From: UBA4055 sp964648295 | GTDB taxonomy: Bacteria; UBA4055 | Direction: 5' to 3' | Length of the DNA stretch: 64,000 nt | Assembly: GCA_964648295.1 (NCBI GenBank) | Contig: CAZYNH010000002.1 | Coordinates: forward strand, 124,001 to 188,000 | In this document: positions 1 to 8,700 of the stretch, piece by piece | How the letters are laid out: every line of letters starts with the position of its first letter | How positions within the stretch are numbered: position 1 is the first letter of the stretch | Notes under the pieces: generated by a model | Told to the model about the DNA's origin: nothing | The model's input: only the letters and a program-made list of their open reading frames with translations | The model's database searches: none | Made by a program: the position numbers and the translations under genes

Positions 1-496
1 ATCAGAATATAATGAGATAACAAGTTGTAATTATAAAAAGACAACAGATTACTTATCGTTTATGTTAGCAAAGTATGCTTATAAAAGTGGTAAAATATAT
101 ATCGCACAAAATAGTAAAGAAAATTTTCAAATAGATATTTATGATACATCTGCAAATAAGATCCAAACAATTAGAAAAGCATATATGAGAACTAAATATC
201 CTCTTATATTTAGAATGAGTATGGGCTTGAAATATCAGCAATCGATACTTGATTTGCAGGTAGATAAATACAACAGAATTTGGGTCTTATCAGCTGAAGA
301 TAATGATATGAGTAAAATCCCAAACAACAATATATATCAAGTCTTTAGCGATGATGGAATATATCTTAATAAAATAAAATTAGATTTACACATATTAATT
401 CAAAATATTTTATTTCTTGATGATATAATGCTCATTTACGGCTTAGAAAAAGAAAATGAGGACAGCTTCCCATCTATATATGTTTATGACTATTAA
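1..496 (+). CDS. 6-bladed beta-propeller lipoprotein, 3' part only
   Basis: The reading frame is open from base 2 with no stop, so the gene begins before the window; an internal ATG at 62 is probably not the start. The visible 165 or so residues resemble the end of the protein at 11526-12632: both have an ALIDIYDT/DVYDT-like strand (here QIDIYDTSANK), a DKYNRIWV/DKYNRLWV strand and a final IYVYDY/IKIYEY. This is the DUF5128/BF3164-like propeller type, usually a surface or periplasmic lipoprotein in Bacteroidota. It lies 60 bp upstream of the peptide exporter, and a paralogue lies next to the second exporter remnant, so it is probably part of the same module. Its biochemical role is unknown. 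The similarity is judged by eye. Confidence 0.7.
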   Translation, partial: SEYNEITSCNYKKTTDYLSFMLAKYAYKSGKIYIAQNSKENFQIDIYDTSANKIQTIRKAYMRTKYPLIFRMSMGLKYQQSILDLQVDKYNRIWVLSAEDNDMSKIPNNNIYQVFSDDGIYLNKIKLDLHILIQNILFLDDIMLIYGLEKENEDSFPSIYVYDY

Positions 497-556
497 TACA
501 ATGATTTCATTTGCTCTAACAAAGAACAGAAGCAGTAACTTTATTTTGATATTTCA

Positions 557-2749
557 ATGAAATTCCCATTTTTCAAACAGCTTGACGCAATGGACTGCGG
601 TCCTACAGCTCTGCGTATAGTAGCTCAATATTACGGCAAGACTTACACTCTGCAGACTTTGCGGGAAAAGGCTTTCTCTACGCGTGAAGGTGTGTCCCTC
701 CTGAGCATTAGTAATGCTGCTGAACAACTCGGATTTCGCACGAGAGGGGTAAGGATCAGTTACGATACACTGATGGAAAGTTCGCAGCTGCCGTGCATTG
801 TTCACTGGAATCAGAACCATTTTGTTGTTGTGTACAAAATTACAGAAAAGTTCGTTTGGGTATCCGACCCTGCACACGGACTTCTGAAGTATTCAAAAGA
901 TGATTTTATGAAGCGCTGGGCTTCGGATAAGCTTGACGACACTCCTGTCGGTGTGGCTCTTCTGCTTGAACCGTCACCTGATTTTTATAATATAGAGGAT
1001 GAAAAGAAGAAGGTTGATAAGACCAGCTTCAAATTCCTGATTCATTATGTAAAACCGTACAAGAAACTGATATTCCAGCTCATTATCGGTATGGCGGCCG
1101 GTAGTTTGATACAGCTTGTTTTCCCGTTCCTGACGCAGGCGATCGTTGATGTGGGTATTAACACAAAAGATGTAAATTTTATCGTGATCATCCTTATCGC
1201 TCAGCTTGCACTTTTCTTCGGCAGGGCGGGTATTGAGTTTATTAGGAGCTGGATACTACTTCATTTGAGCACAAGGGTAAATATTTCCATAATATCGGAC
1301 TTTCTTATCAAGCTGATGAAGCTTCCGATCAGTTTCTTTGATATAAAGATGACAGGAGATCTGCTTCAGAGGATCAATGACCATCACAGGATCGAATCAT
1401 TCCTGACAAATCAGACTTTGAGCATACTTTTTTCAGCCGTGAATTTTGTGATTTTCAGTATAGTCCTTATAATTTATAACGAGAAAATATTTTTTGTATT
1501 CCTTCTTTTTAGTTCTCTCTATATGTTCTGGATCAAAGCATTTTTAAAGAAAAGAAAAGCCATTGATATAAAGAAGTTCGAAGTGATGTCCGATAACAAC
1601 AGCAACCTTATCCAGATGATAACGGGTATGCAGGAGATCAAGCTCAACACCTGCGAAAAGCAGAAAAGGTGGGACTGGGAGAATATTCAGGCCAAGCTGT
1701 TCAAATTGAATGTAAAAAGTTTAAGCCTCGACCAATACCAGAATTCCGGTGGTATGCTGATAAACGAGGGCAAGAATATTATTATAACTTTCCTCTCGGC
1801 TTATGCGGTTATCAAAGGAGATATGACGCTTGGTATGATGATATCTGTTCAGTATATAATCGGTCAGCTCAACAGCCCGGTCTCACAGCTGATATTTTTT
1901 ATGCACTCCATGCAGGACGCAAAGATCAGTCTTGAAAGGCTCGGAGAGATCCATAATAAGGAGGATGAGGAGAATACCAACGAGGACAGGATCAAAGACA
2001 TTGGCGACAATAAAACCTTGTCGGTGAAGGATGTATCGTTCCAGTATGAAGGCCCTGAATCCGAATGGGTGCTTAAGGATATTGACCTTACCATTCCCGA
2101 AGGGAAGATAACGGCGATCGTGGGCACAAGCGGAAGCGGAAAGACCACGCTGATCAAACTTCTTCTCGGATTTTACAAGCCTCAAAAAGGAAAAATCGAG
2201 GTAGGCAGGAATGATCTTGAGATTATAAACAGCAACGAATGGCGTAAAAAGTGCGGTGTCGTCATGCAGGAAGGATTTATTTTTTCCGATACGATAGCAA
2301 ACAACATATCCATCAGCGACGAAAAGCCGGATAAGGACAAACTCAAGCACGCGGTTCATGTGGCGAATATAGAAGAATTTATTGAAACTCTACCTTTGGG
2401 TTACAATACAAAGATCGGCGGTGACGGGCACGGGCTCAGTCAGGGACAAAAACAGAGAATGCTTATCGCAAGGTCGGTCTATAAAGATCCGGAATTCATA
2501 TTCTTTGACGAAGCCACGAATGCGCTTGACGCCAATAATGAAAAGGTCATAATGGAAAATCTTGATCAGTTCTTCAAAGGAAAAACCGTTGTTGTCGTCG
2601 CGCACAGGCTCAGCACTGTAAAAAATGCGGATCAGATAGTAGTGCTGGAGAAAGGAAAGCTAATTGAAAGAGGCACGCACAAAGAACTTGCAGAGCTTAG
2701 AGGCGCTTATTACAATCTTGTGAAAAATCAGCTTGAACTGGGGAATTAA
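557..2749 (+). CDS. Peptidase-containing ABC exporter (PCAT, C39 + ABC), bacteriocin-type
   Basis: A 730-residue full-length PCAT, predicted in the inner membrane. Residues 1-130 are a C39 Cys peptidase: Gln8, the QLDAMDCGPTAL motif with Cys14, catalytic His88 in NQNHFVVV and Asp104 in VSDPAHG. Residues about 160-450 are the transmembrane ABC domain. Residues 490-725 are the ATPase, with Walker A GTSGSGKTT at 523, signature LSQGQ at 627, Walker B FIFFDEAT and H-loop AHRLST. Such proteins cut leader peptides after Gly-Gly and export the core. The matching substrate is the GG-leader peptide at 5486. The start is fixed by the C39 N-terminus, although no clear ribosome-binding site precedes it. 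The last ~145 bp recur as a remnant at 11103-11246. Confidence 0.95.
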   Translation: MKFPFFKQLDAMDCGPTALRIVAQYYGKTYTLQTLREKAFSTREGVSLLSISNAAEQLGFRTRGVRISYDTLMESSQLPCIVHWNQNHFVVVYKITEKFVWVSDPAHGLLKYSKDDFMKRWASDKLDDTPVGVALLLEPSPDFYNIEDEKKKVDKTSFKFLIHYVKPYKKLIFQLIIGMAAGSLIQLVFPFLTQAIVDVGINTKDVNFIVIILIAQLALFFGRAGIEFIRSWILLHLSTRVNISIISDFLIKLMKLPISFFDIKMTGDLLQRINDHHRIESFLTNQTLSILFSAVNFVIFSIVLIIYNEKIFFVFLLFSSLYMFWIKAFLKKRKAIDIKKFEVMSDNNSNLIQMITGMQEIKLNTCEKQKRWDWENIQAKLFKLNVKSLSLDQYQNSGGMLINEGKNIIITFLSAYAVIKGDMTLGMMISVQYIIGQLNSPVSQLIFFMHSMQDAKISLERLGEIHNKEDEENTNEDRIKDIGDNKTLSVKDVSFQYEGPESEWVLKDIDLTIPEGKITAIVGTSGSGKTTLIKLLLGFYKPQKGKIEVGRNDLEIINSNEWRKKCGVVMQEGFIFSDTIANNISISDEKPDKDKLKHAVHVANIEEFIETLPLGYNTKIGGDGHGLSQGQKQRMLIARSVYKDPEFIFFDEATNALDANNEKVIMENLDQFFKGKTVVVVAHRLSTVKNADQIVVLEKGKLIERGTHKELAELRGAYYNLVKNQLELGN

Positions 2750-2750
2750 T

Positions 2751-2954
2751 ATGCCTGAAGAGAAAAAGATAAACAACATCATAGACAGAAGCGAGAAAAC
2801 GCAGGAAATACTTACCTATCGTCCTCATTGGGCAGTCAGAGCTGGAATTACTATTATCACGATCATCATAGTAGGCATAATACTATCAGCAAAGTTTATT
2901 GAGTACAAAGACGGTAAAACAGTTTACGAAATAATTTTCGAGAAAGTGAGGTAG
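2751..2954 (+). CDS. Mini-HlyD: 67-residue single-span protein matching only an adaptor N-terminus (copy A)
   Basis: It starts one base after the PCAT stop. An N-terminal cytoplasmic stretch with RSEKTQEILTYRPHW is followed by one membrane span (about residues 32-51) and a short tail ending EIIFEKVR. The RSEEVQEI-PHWxVRxG motif before the span is typical of the N-terminus of HlyD-family adaptors that partner PCATs in Bacteroidota, but those are normally around 400 residues. Here a stop follows immediately after the span and tail. A second copy at 11250-11453 has the same length and end, with 57 of 67 residues identical, so this is probably a functional short protein and not random decay. The ATG at 2751 is preferred over the upstream in-frame codon at 2733, which lies inside the PCAT gene. 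Confidence 0.8.
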   Translation: MPEEKKINNIIDRSEKTQEILTYRPHWAVRAGITIITIIIVGIILSAKFIEYKDGKTVYEIIFEKVR

Positions 2955-2957
2955 GGT

Positions 2958-3296
2958 GTGTTCAACAAATTGGACGATACAGAATTTTGTGATAAAGTAA
3001 ATGAATTGCTATATTCAAACTGTAAGAAAGATATATGCATTAAGACGATATTGGAAGAATTTTTCGAAATAAGTTTTTTTTCTATTAAACAGAGATACAG
3101 AAGATGTAGGCAAAGAACGATTTTTTCTGTACATGAAGAAATTCTTCTTAATAATACAATAACGATGCTTAAAGAAAAACCCTGTATAGATGTTCTCAAT
3201 GATCTGGGTTTTAAATATGAATCATACTTTTATAAATGGTTCAAAAAACACACAGGTATGCATCCGTCAGATATAAAAGAATCAGCAGTTGAATAG
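2958..3296 (+). CDS. Small AraC-type helix-turn-helix protein
   Basis: A 112-residue protein starting at GTG 2958, three bases after mini-HlyD A. The C-terminal half carries the second helix-turn-helix of AraC regulators, with YESYFYKWFKKHTGMHPSDI matching the usual F-R-x-F-K-x-x-x-G-x-x-P-x-x-Y/I pattern. No ligand-binding domain is present, so it is a stand-alone DNA-binding module or a shortened regulator. Its position inside the peptide operon suggests local regulation. It is AT-rich compared with the PCAT gene. A weak Shine-Dalgarno sequence and a rare start codon leave the N-terminus uncertain. Confidence 0.65.
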   Translation: MFNKLDDTEFCDKVNELLYSNCKKDICIKTILEEFFEISFFSIKQRYRRCRQRTIFSVHEEILLNNTITMLKEKPCIDVLNDLGFKYESYFYKWFKKHTGMHPSDIKESAVE

Positions 3297-3300
3297 CTTG

Positions 3301-3333
3301 TCATATAGTATTGTCATATAGTATTGTCACATA
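3301..3333. repeat. 13-bp tandem duplication upstream of the LanC-like gene
   Basis: TCATATAGTATTG occurs twice without mismatch (3301-3313 and 3314-3326), followed by a partial third copy (TCACATA). It lies in the 128-bp gap between the HTH gene and the LanC-like gene. It could be slippage or a binding site for the upstream AraC-type protein; the sequence does not decide between these. Confidence 0.7.
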
Positions 3334-3424
3334 TTTCTCAAGTTTTTATTGAAAAATCCAATTACAGAAATTAAATTGTTGCAAGACACTAAAATACACT
3401 AAATTATTGGAGAGTGAGAAAAGC

Positions 3425-4660
3425 ATGGAAGATGAAACAAAAACCCTGATCGAAAAAATACTCCGGGAGATCGCAGATGATTTGATAGAACGGTATGAGA
3501 AGAATGAACTTGAAGCAGACATCGGACTCTTTTCCGGCAAAACGGGAATTTCGCTTTTTCTTTTCTATTATTCAAGATACATGAAAGAGGAAAGGTACGA
3601 AGAATATGCTCAAAGACTGCTTGAATCCGTATTTGATGATATAAACAGCGGTAATTTAATGCCAACTTATTGTTCAGGATTGGCGGGTGTCGGATGGACT
3701 GTGGATCATCTAGTTGAGGAAGGATTCATTGACGAGGGAAATTTAAAAGTTCTTTCAGATATGGATTCTTATCTTATAAATTTGTTGCTAAATTATCTGG
3801 ATCGCAACGATTTTGATTTTTTGCATGGTGCGACCGGAATAGCGTATTATCTTAGGAGAAGAGCACCAAAAAACTCCGAAGTAAAAGAGGCACTTGACCA
3901 ATATGTCAGAAAACTTCATGATTATGCAATATTTGATGATGAAAGAAAAACTGCAAAAATAATATCTGTTGTTATGGATGAAAAAGAGGTACCGACTAAA
4001 AAGGTTTACAATATAGGACTGGCGCACGGTATGGCCAGCATAATAATTGTTTTGTGCAAGCTGTATAATGTTGTGGAAGAACGAACGAAGTGCCTCAAAC
4101 TCATAGAGGGTATGTCAAACTATATGCTTTTGTGCGAAAAAGTGCAAAATCCGGTGACATTTTCAAGGTATCCGACATATATTGAAGTTGATGGCAATAA
4201 GAACGATTCATACGGACGACTGGCGTGGTGCTATGGCGATTTGAACCAGGGTTATTGCTTTCTTGAAGCTTCTGAAGTACTGCAAAGAGAAAATCTAAGA
4301 TATAAAGCAATAGAAGTGTTTTATGACTTGGAAAAAAGAAAGGACATAAAAAAACAAACTATTCGAGACACAGGTCTATGCCACGGATCATCAGGTTTAG
4401 TTGTAATATGCTCAAATTTACTCAGCAGAACAGGAGAAAGTATATTTGAAGAACTGATAGATTACTGGATCAGAATTACTATTGAATTCTATAAAAATGC
4501 ATCGGGATTAGATGGATTTAAAATGGCAACAAAAGATAGTTATGACTTTGAAACGAGTCTTCTTAATGGTACTGCGGGTGTCGGTCTTATGTTTCTTTCT
4601 TCTCAAGGAATGAAAACAGGAATTGAAGAAATTTTACTTATCAGCAAGAACAATTGTTAA
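3425..4660 (+). CDS. LanC-like zinc cyclase
   Basis: A 411-residue protein with the alpha/alpha-barrel pattern of lanthionine cyclases: repeated G-x-x-G helices (GLFSGKTGI, YCSGLAGVGW, FLHGATGIAYY, LLNGTAGVGLM). The three zinc ligands are present as Cys269 in WCYGD and Cys319-His320 in LCHGSSG, and the catalytic-type His201 is present in GLAHGMA. LanC enzymes add Cys thiols to dehydrated Ser/Thr, forming thioether rings. The likely partner is the Cys/Ser/Thr-rich peptide at 5486. No LanB, LanM or other dehydratase is visible in the window. ATG 3425 (GGAGAGTGAG upstream) is preferred over TTG 3407. Confidence 0.88.
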   Translation: MEDETKTLIEKILREIADDLIERYEKNELEADIGLFSGKTGISLFLFYYSRYMKEERYEEYAQRLLESVFDDINSGNLMPTYCSGLAGVGWTVDHLVEEGFIDEGNLKVLSDMDSYLINLLLNYLDRNDFDFLHGATGIAYYLRRRAPKNSEVKEALDQYVRKLHDYAIFDDERKTAKIISVVMDEKEVPTKKVYNIGLAHGMASIIIVLCKLYNVVEERTKCLKLIEGMSNYMLLCEKVQNPVTFSRYPTYIEVDGNKNDSYGRLAWCYGDLNQGYCFLEASEVLQRENLRYKAIEVFYDLEKRKDIKKQTIRDTGLCHGSSGLVVICSNLLSRTGESIFEELIDYWIRITIEFYKNASGLDGFKMATKDSYDFETSLLNGTAGVGLMFLSSQGMKTGIEEILLISKNNC

Positions 4661-4680
4661 TTTATAAAAAAGGTGCGACA

Positions 4681-5421
4681 ATGAAGTTGACATTAATTTT
4701 TCTGTTGTTCTTCACTCTGCAAATTACTTGTGAGAGCAAACGGAATTATACGACTGTAGGAAAACTATCCCATAACATAGAATATTTCACCCAGGGTTTT
4801 GAGTTCTGCGGAGATATTCTGGTAGAAGGTACAGGATTATACGGCAGTTCTAAAATAGTAAAATATGATCCTGAATCTGGAGTTGTCTTTGGTGAAAAAG
4901 TTCTGGAAGAGGAGTTTTTTGGAGAAGGAATAACAGTGTTAAACGGAAAAATATATCAGCTTACTTGGCTTTCAGAAAAATGTTTTGTTTACGATTATAA
5001 GACACTGGAGCAAATCTCAGAATTTACATATACCGGAGAAGGTTGGGGTTTGTGCAATGATGGAAAAGAACTGATAATGAGCAACGGATCTAACACTATC
5101 TATTTTAGAAGTCCTGATGATTTCAGGATATTAAGAAAGATTAATGTTGTAGATAAAAAAGGGAACAGCATTCGTGGAATAAATGAACTTGAATATGTCA
5201 AAGGTATGATCTATGCAAATATATTTACACAAAACATTATTATCTCAATAGATCCTGCAACAGGGAATGCCGTCAATATATACGATGTATCAGAGTTGAC
5301 AGAAACAGCTATAAACATAAATGAAAACTCAAATGTATTAAACGGAATTGCGTATAAGGACGGAGTATTTTATTTAACAGGCAAAAACTGGTCTTTCATT
5401 TTTCTGACTAAATTTCAATGA
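4681..5421 (+). CDS. Glutaminyl-peptide cyclotransferase (glutamine cyclotransferase family)
   Basis: A 246-residue predicted exported protein. Residues 1-17 form a signal sequence; Cys17 might be lipidated, but Thr at -1 makes a weak lipobox. The rest follows the 5-bladed plant/bacterial-type glutamine cyclotransferase: YFTQGFEF, EGTGLYGSS, EGITVLNGKIYQLTW, GEGWGL, MSNGSNTIYF, INELEYVKGMIYANIF and LNGIAYKDG. These enzymes turn an N-terminal Gln into pyroglutamate. It sits between the LanC-like gene and the GG-leader peptide gene, whose predicted core begins with Gln, which suggests the exported peptide is its substrate. ATG 4681, with AAGGTG upstream, is preferred over the start at 4654 inside the previous gene. 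Confidence 0.9.
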   Translation: MKLTLIFLLFFTLQITCESKRNYTTVGKLSHNIEYFTQGFEFCGDILVEGTGLYGSSKIVKYDPESGVVFGEKVLEEEFFGEGITVLNGKIYQLTWLSEKCFVYDYKTLEQISEFTYTGEGWGLCNDGKELIMSNGSNTIYFRSPDDFRILRKINVVDKKGNSIRGINELEYVKGMIYANIFTQNIIISIDPATGNAVNIYDVSELTETAININENSNVLNGIAYKDGVFYLTGKNWSFIFLTKFQ

Positions 5422-5485
5422 CAATAAGATTAAACCTATAGGCGCCAAATGTAGGGAAAACAAAAAAACAAAAAAGGAGAATCAA

Positions 5486-5677
5486 ATGGAAAAGAAAAAA
5501 CTCGTGCTCAGTCTCAACAAAGAGATTGTAGCAAACCTGAACAAAAGCGAGATGACCAACATCGAAGGTGGTCAAGCAAGTGATGCGACTACATGTATAG
5601 GAACTAGATGTGGCGAGAGTTATTGCCTGGCCTACACTTGCGGCTATTCATGTTTTTGTGGTTCTACAATGTGTTAG
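5486..5677 (+). CDS. GG-leader precursor of a Cys-rich exported peptide
   Basis: A 63-residue precursor with a strong ribosome-binding site (AAAAAGGAGA). Residues 1-29 are a leader of the Bacteroidota natural-product type (KKLVLSLNKEIVANLN, then MTNIEGG), ending in Gly28-Gly29. The core would be residues 30-63: it starts with Gln30 and has seven Cys (37, 42, 47, 52, 56, 58, 63) and nine Ser/Thr. The first four Cys are exactly five residues apart, and six of the seven Cys have a Ser or Thr one or two residues before them. The PCAT should cleave and export it. Lanthionine rings, disulfides or both are possible. It belongs to no bacteriocin class that I can name with certainty. Confidence 0.85.
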   Translation: MEKKKLVLSLNKEIVANLNKSEMTNIEGGQASDATTCIGTRCGESYCLAYTCGYSCFCGSTMC

Positions 5678-5685
5678 TGGAATAC

Positions 5686-5709
5686 ATAGGGGGGGTAAAA
5701 CTCCCCTAT
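5686..5709 (+). terminator. Hairpin after the peptide gene, without a T tract
   Basis: ATAGGGG (5686-5692) pairs with CCCCTAT (5703-5709) around a 10-base loop; the left side contains seven consecutive G, so several registers are possible. It begins 8 bases after the peptide stop. No run of T follows, so it may be an RNA-stabilising or partial-termination hairpin and not a full intrinsic terminator. Confidence 0.5.
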
Positions 5710-5714
5710 TAATA

Positions 5715-5743
5715 TTGACAATACGCATTCCTGCTGTTACATT
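5715..5743 (+). promoter_or_regulatory. Possible promoter for the large secreted protein
   Basis: TTGACA at 5715-5720 and TACATT at 5738-5743, with a 17-base spacer. It lies between the hairpin and the gene at 5780 and would allow that gene to be expressed independently of the peptide operon. The -10 box matches the consensus at 4 of 6 positions. Confidence 0.4.
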
Positions 5744-5779
5744 TCTTTTGGATAATTTCAAAGAAAAGGGAGTTTTTTA

Positions 5780-8700
5780 ATGAAGTATCTTACTGGGTTA
5801 TATTTTCTGATAGCAATGTCGTTATTTTCCGGAACTACACATTACTTTCAACAAACCGACGACAGTTTGTATATCTTAACCAAATCAAAATCAAAACTCA
5901 CACTGGATCATCTTGTGGAGAATCGTACACACAGGGTAGGTGATGTCAAAATGAATATAACAAATTTCGGCTCTTTCAGGCCATACAAACCTTCATATTA
6001 TACAAATGTTCCGGAGAGGTTTCGCGATGAGTGTATCGGTGAATATTCAGTTGCGATGGAAATGCCGACAGGTTCAGGTATGAGTTATCTCTCCGAAGCA
6101 GGTCTTTGGTTCGGTGGATATTTGGATTCAGTCACGGTTAATTTTGAAGGAATGCAGTCAAATATATTTCAGGGACCTTTAGTATCAACATTTTTTGACT
6201 TTGCGAATTCATATTCCAACGAACTTGCACCTGCAGGGTTTGAGGATGATCCTTCAGGACTTAGATTGGGCAGAATAATTGAAACTTCCAATGTCGAAGG
6301 CAGAATGAATTGTCTTTTCAGTGATGTTTATGACCCCCAAGCTACAGCGTACGAACAATTCTCGACATGGTTTACCGATAAATCAACCGATCAGTATTCA
6401 TGGGATTTTGTTGAGCAAAGACAACATATTCCGTTGGGTATTGAAGTGAAGCAGACAAGTTATGCATGGCCTTATGATTATGCGAAAAAATTCATAATAG
6501 TTGACTATAAGATTTACAATCGCAATAAGGACAAAAAGGACATTTACAATTTTTTCGTTGGTGTGGGAATAGAGTCTAGTGTACATAACTCAAAAACTCC
6601 GAGCGGAGGGCATGCGGACGATCTTGTTGGATTTATAGAAAAATGGAACGGATATATTGATCCTGCTACAGGTGAAAAAAAATCAGTGGATATGAACATG
6701 GCATGGGCATCCGATAACGACGGCAGAGATTATGTTTATATTGACACTCCCTTTATCATTGACAACGAACCCGGCGCAGGTACTCCACTTGATGGGGCTA
6801 CCGGGGTTTTTACGCTAAGAGTTCTAAGAAATCCCGATCCTAATTTAAAATATTCATTCAATATCTGGACTATGAATTGGAGCGGAAGACAGGGAAATTT
6901 CGCGCCTCGATGGAAAACAGGTCTGCATAGCGAATGGGAGTACGATCTTACTATGACTCAAAAAGGTTATGATGATACGAATTATGATAATCTTGAATGG
7001 CCTGAAGGCGGTATTATTGATGGAGGAAGGACAGGAGGTGTTCCATTAGGAGACAAAGGGCGCTATATGGTTATGTCTAATGACGAGTTCGATCATAATC
7101 TGACGAGCATAAGAGAAATCTATCTCGGAATGGATACACAGGCTGACGGGACACCATTTCCGCAGGCAGATATGTGGCAGCCGTGGATAGTTGCCGGTAT
7201 GGAAAATGAGGGAGAAACGCCGAATGGTACTATTAGTCAAATGAACGATCTCGCAAATGGATTTAGCGTAAAAAAACTATTAGGCTTCGGGCCTCTTGGT
7301 TTCGAGAGTTATGTCAATGTGGCGACCGACCTTGACCATGACGGAATTGTTGACAGTGCAATACCGAACAAAAAAGTGTGGAAGTTTGCTTACGGGGATT
7401 CATTGAAGCTAACACTTGCCTTCATGGTGAGCGAGAATTTTCATACATCGCTTGAGCAGGACCCGAACTACAGTGACAGCACAGTTGTTGATCTTTCTGA
7501 CGGCCTTGATGTATCGCTTTTCGACCAGGGCTGGTATGATGCTTTTTACAATGTAGTCTGGGCTGAAAGGGTTTATGATACGCCGATGTTTGATACGCCT
7601 GTAACGAGGTACGGTCTTACACGGGGTGACGGCTGGTACGGCGAGGATGTCGGCTCGGACGCGATGTTCGGGAACATGGTCAGTGACACCTACTGCTGGT
7701 GGCTTGACGCTGTTTATCCCGGCCCTGACGAAGGGGAGGGAGATTTTGAGATCACGACCTTCGCAGAACCGGTGACAGATATCTACGGTTTTACATCAAG
7801 AAATGAAGATAACCTGTTACCCTTCGGCAGGCAGCACGAAAGCGAAGACAGAAAATATGGTCCGACGGGAAATCAGGAAGACGGCGAAGGTTGGGGTTAT
7901 ATGGTCAAGTATGACAAGCTTGACGGATATTATCCTCAGGGCACATGGGTAAGGTACGGGTTCGATAATGACAGGCTTGATGCAGGAGACGGAGTGCCTG
8001 ATTTTTCCAGTCCGCCGCCACCGCCATCACCAAAGATTAAGGTTACAACTGTTGACAATGATATAATAGTAGAATGGACAAGCCATGAGTTCTATTTCGG
8101 TGATGACGGCAGAGTAGGAGTAGCGGGTCCGGAGTTCACTTACGATCCATATACAAGGCTTTATGATTTTGAAGGATATTCAGTAGAGTTATCGCCTGAC
8201 AGGCAGCTGAAGAACTTCACTACTATCTTCAGTGTGGATAAGGTAAATTACTCTTATCAGAATGTATCAGATATGTATGATTATCTGGATAATCCGATTC
8301 CTGCGGATACACTTGCCGCTTATCCTGATGATTATCCTCCGATAAAAACTATGTACGGCAAGATATATCAGCTTGTGCCGTTCGGGAACAACCGCGACAT
8401 GACTCTGGATTACACTAAGGAAGGACTTTATACCTACAGCTGCACTGTAGAACCGAGTCCGTATCCCGAATGGGACGATATACGATACTACAAGTTTGTT
8501 CTTCACAACCAGACTCCGGGATACAAGAAATACATAGCTGTAACAGCCTCGGATTTTGGAGCACCGAAGATGGGAGTACCCGCAATAAAATCCAGTCCGG
8601 AATCGAATGCAAAGGCTACAGTAGCCGCCAACCTTACTACGACAAGCGATGTTATAGTTGTGCCCAACCCATACAGGGGAGATGTTGATTACGGTAATAT

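Noticed and set aside
554..877. Minus-strand ORF opposite the PCAT start
   Set aside because: It lies fully opposite the C39 domain, whose catalytic residues are clear on the plus strand; its product has no recognisable pattern.
5686..5709. Full intrinsic terminator after the peptide gene
   Set aside because: The hairpin is not followed by a T tract, so it is listed only as a hairpin with moderate confidence.
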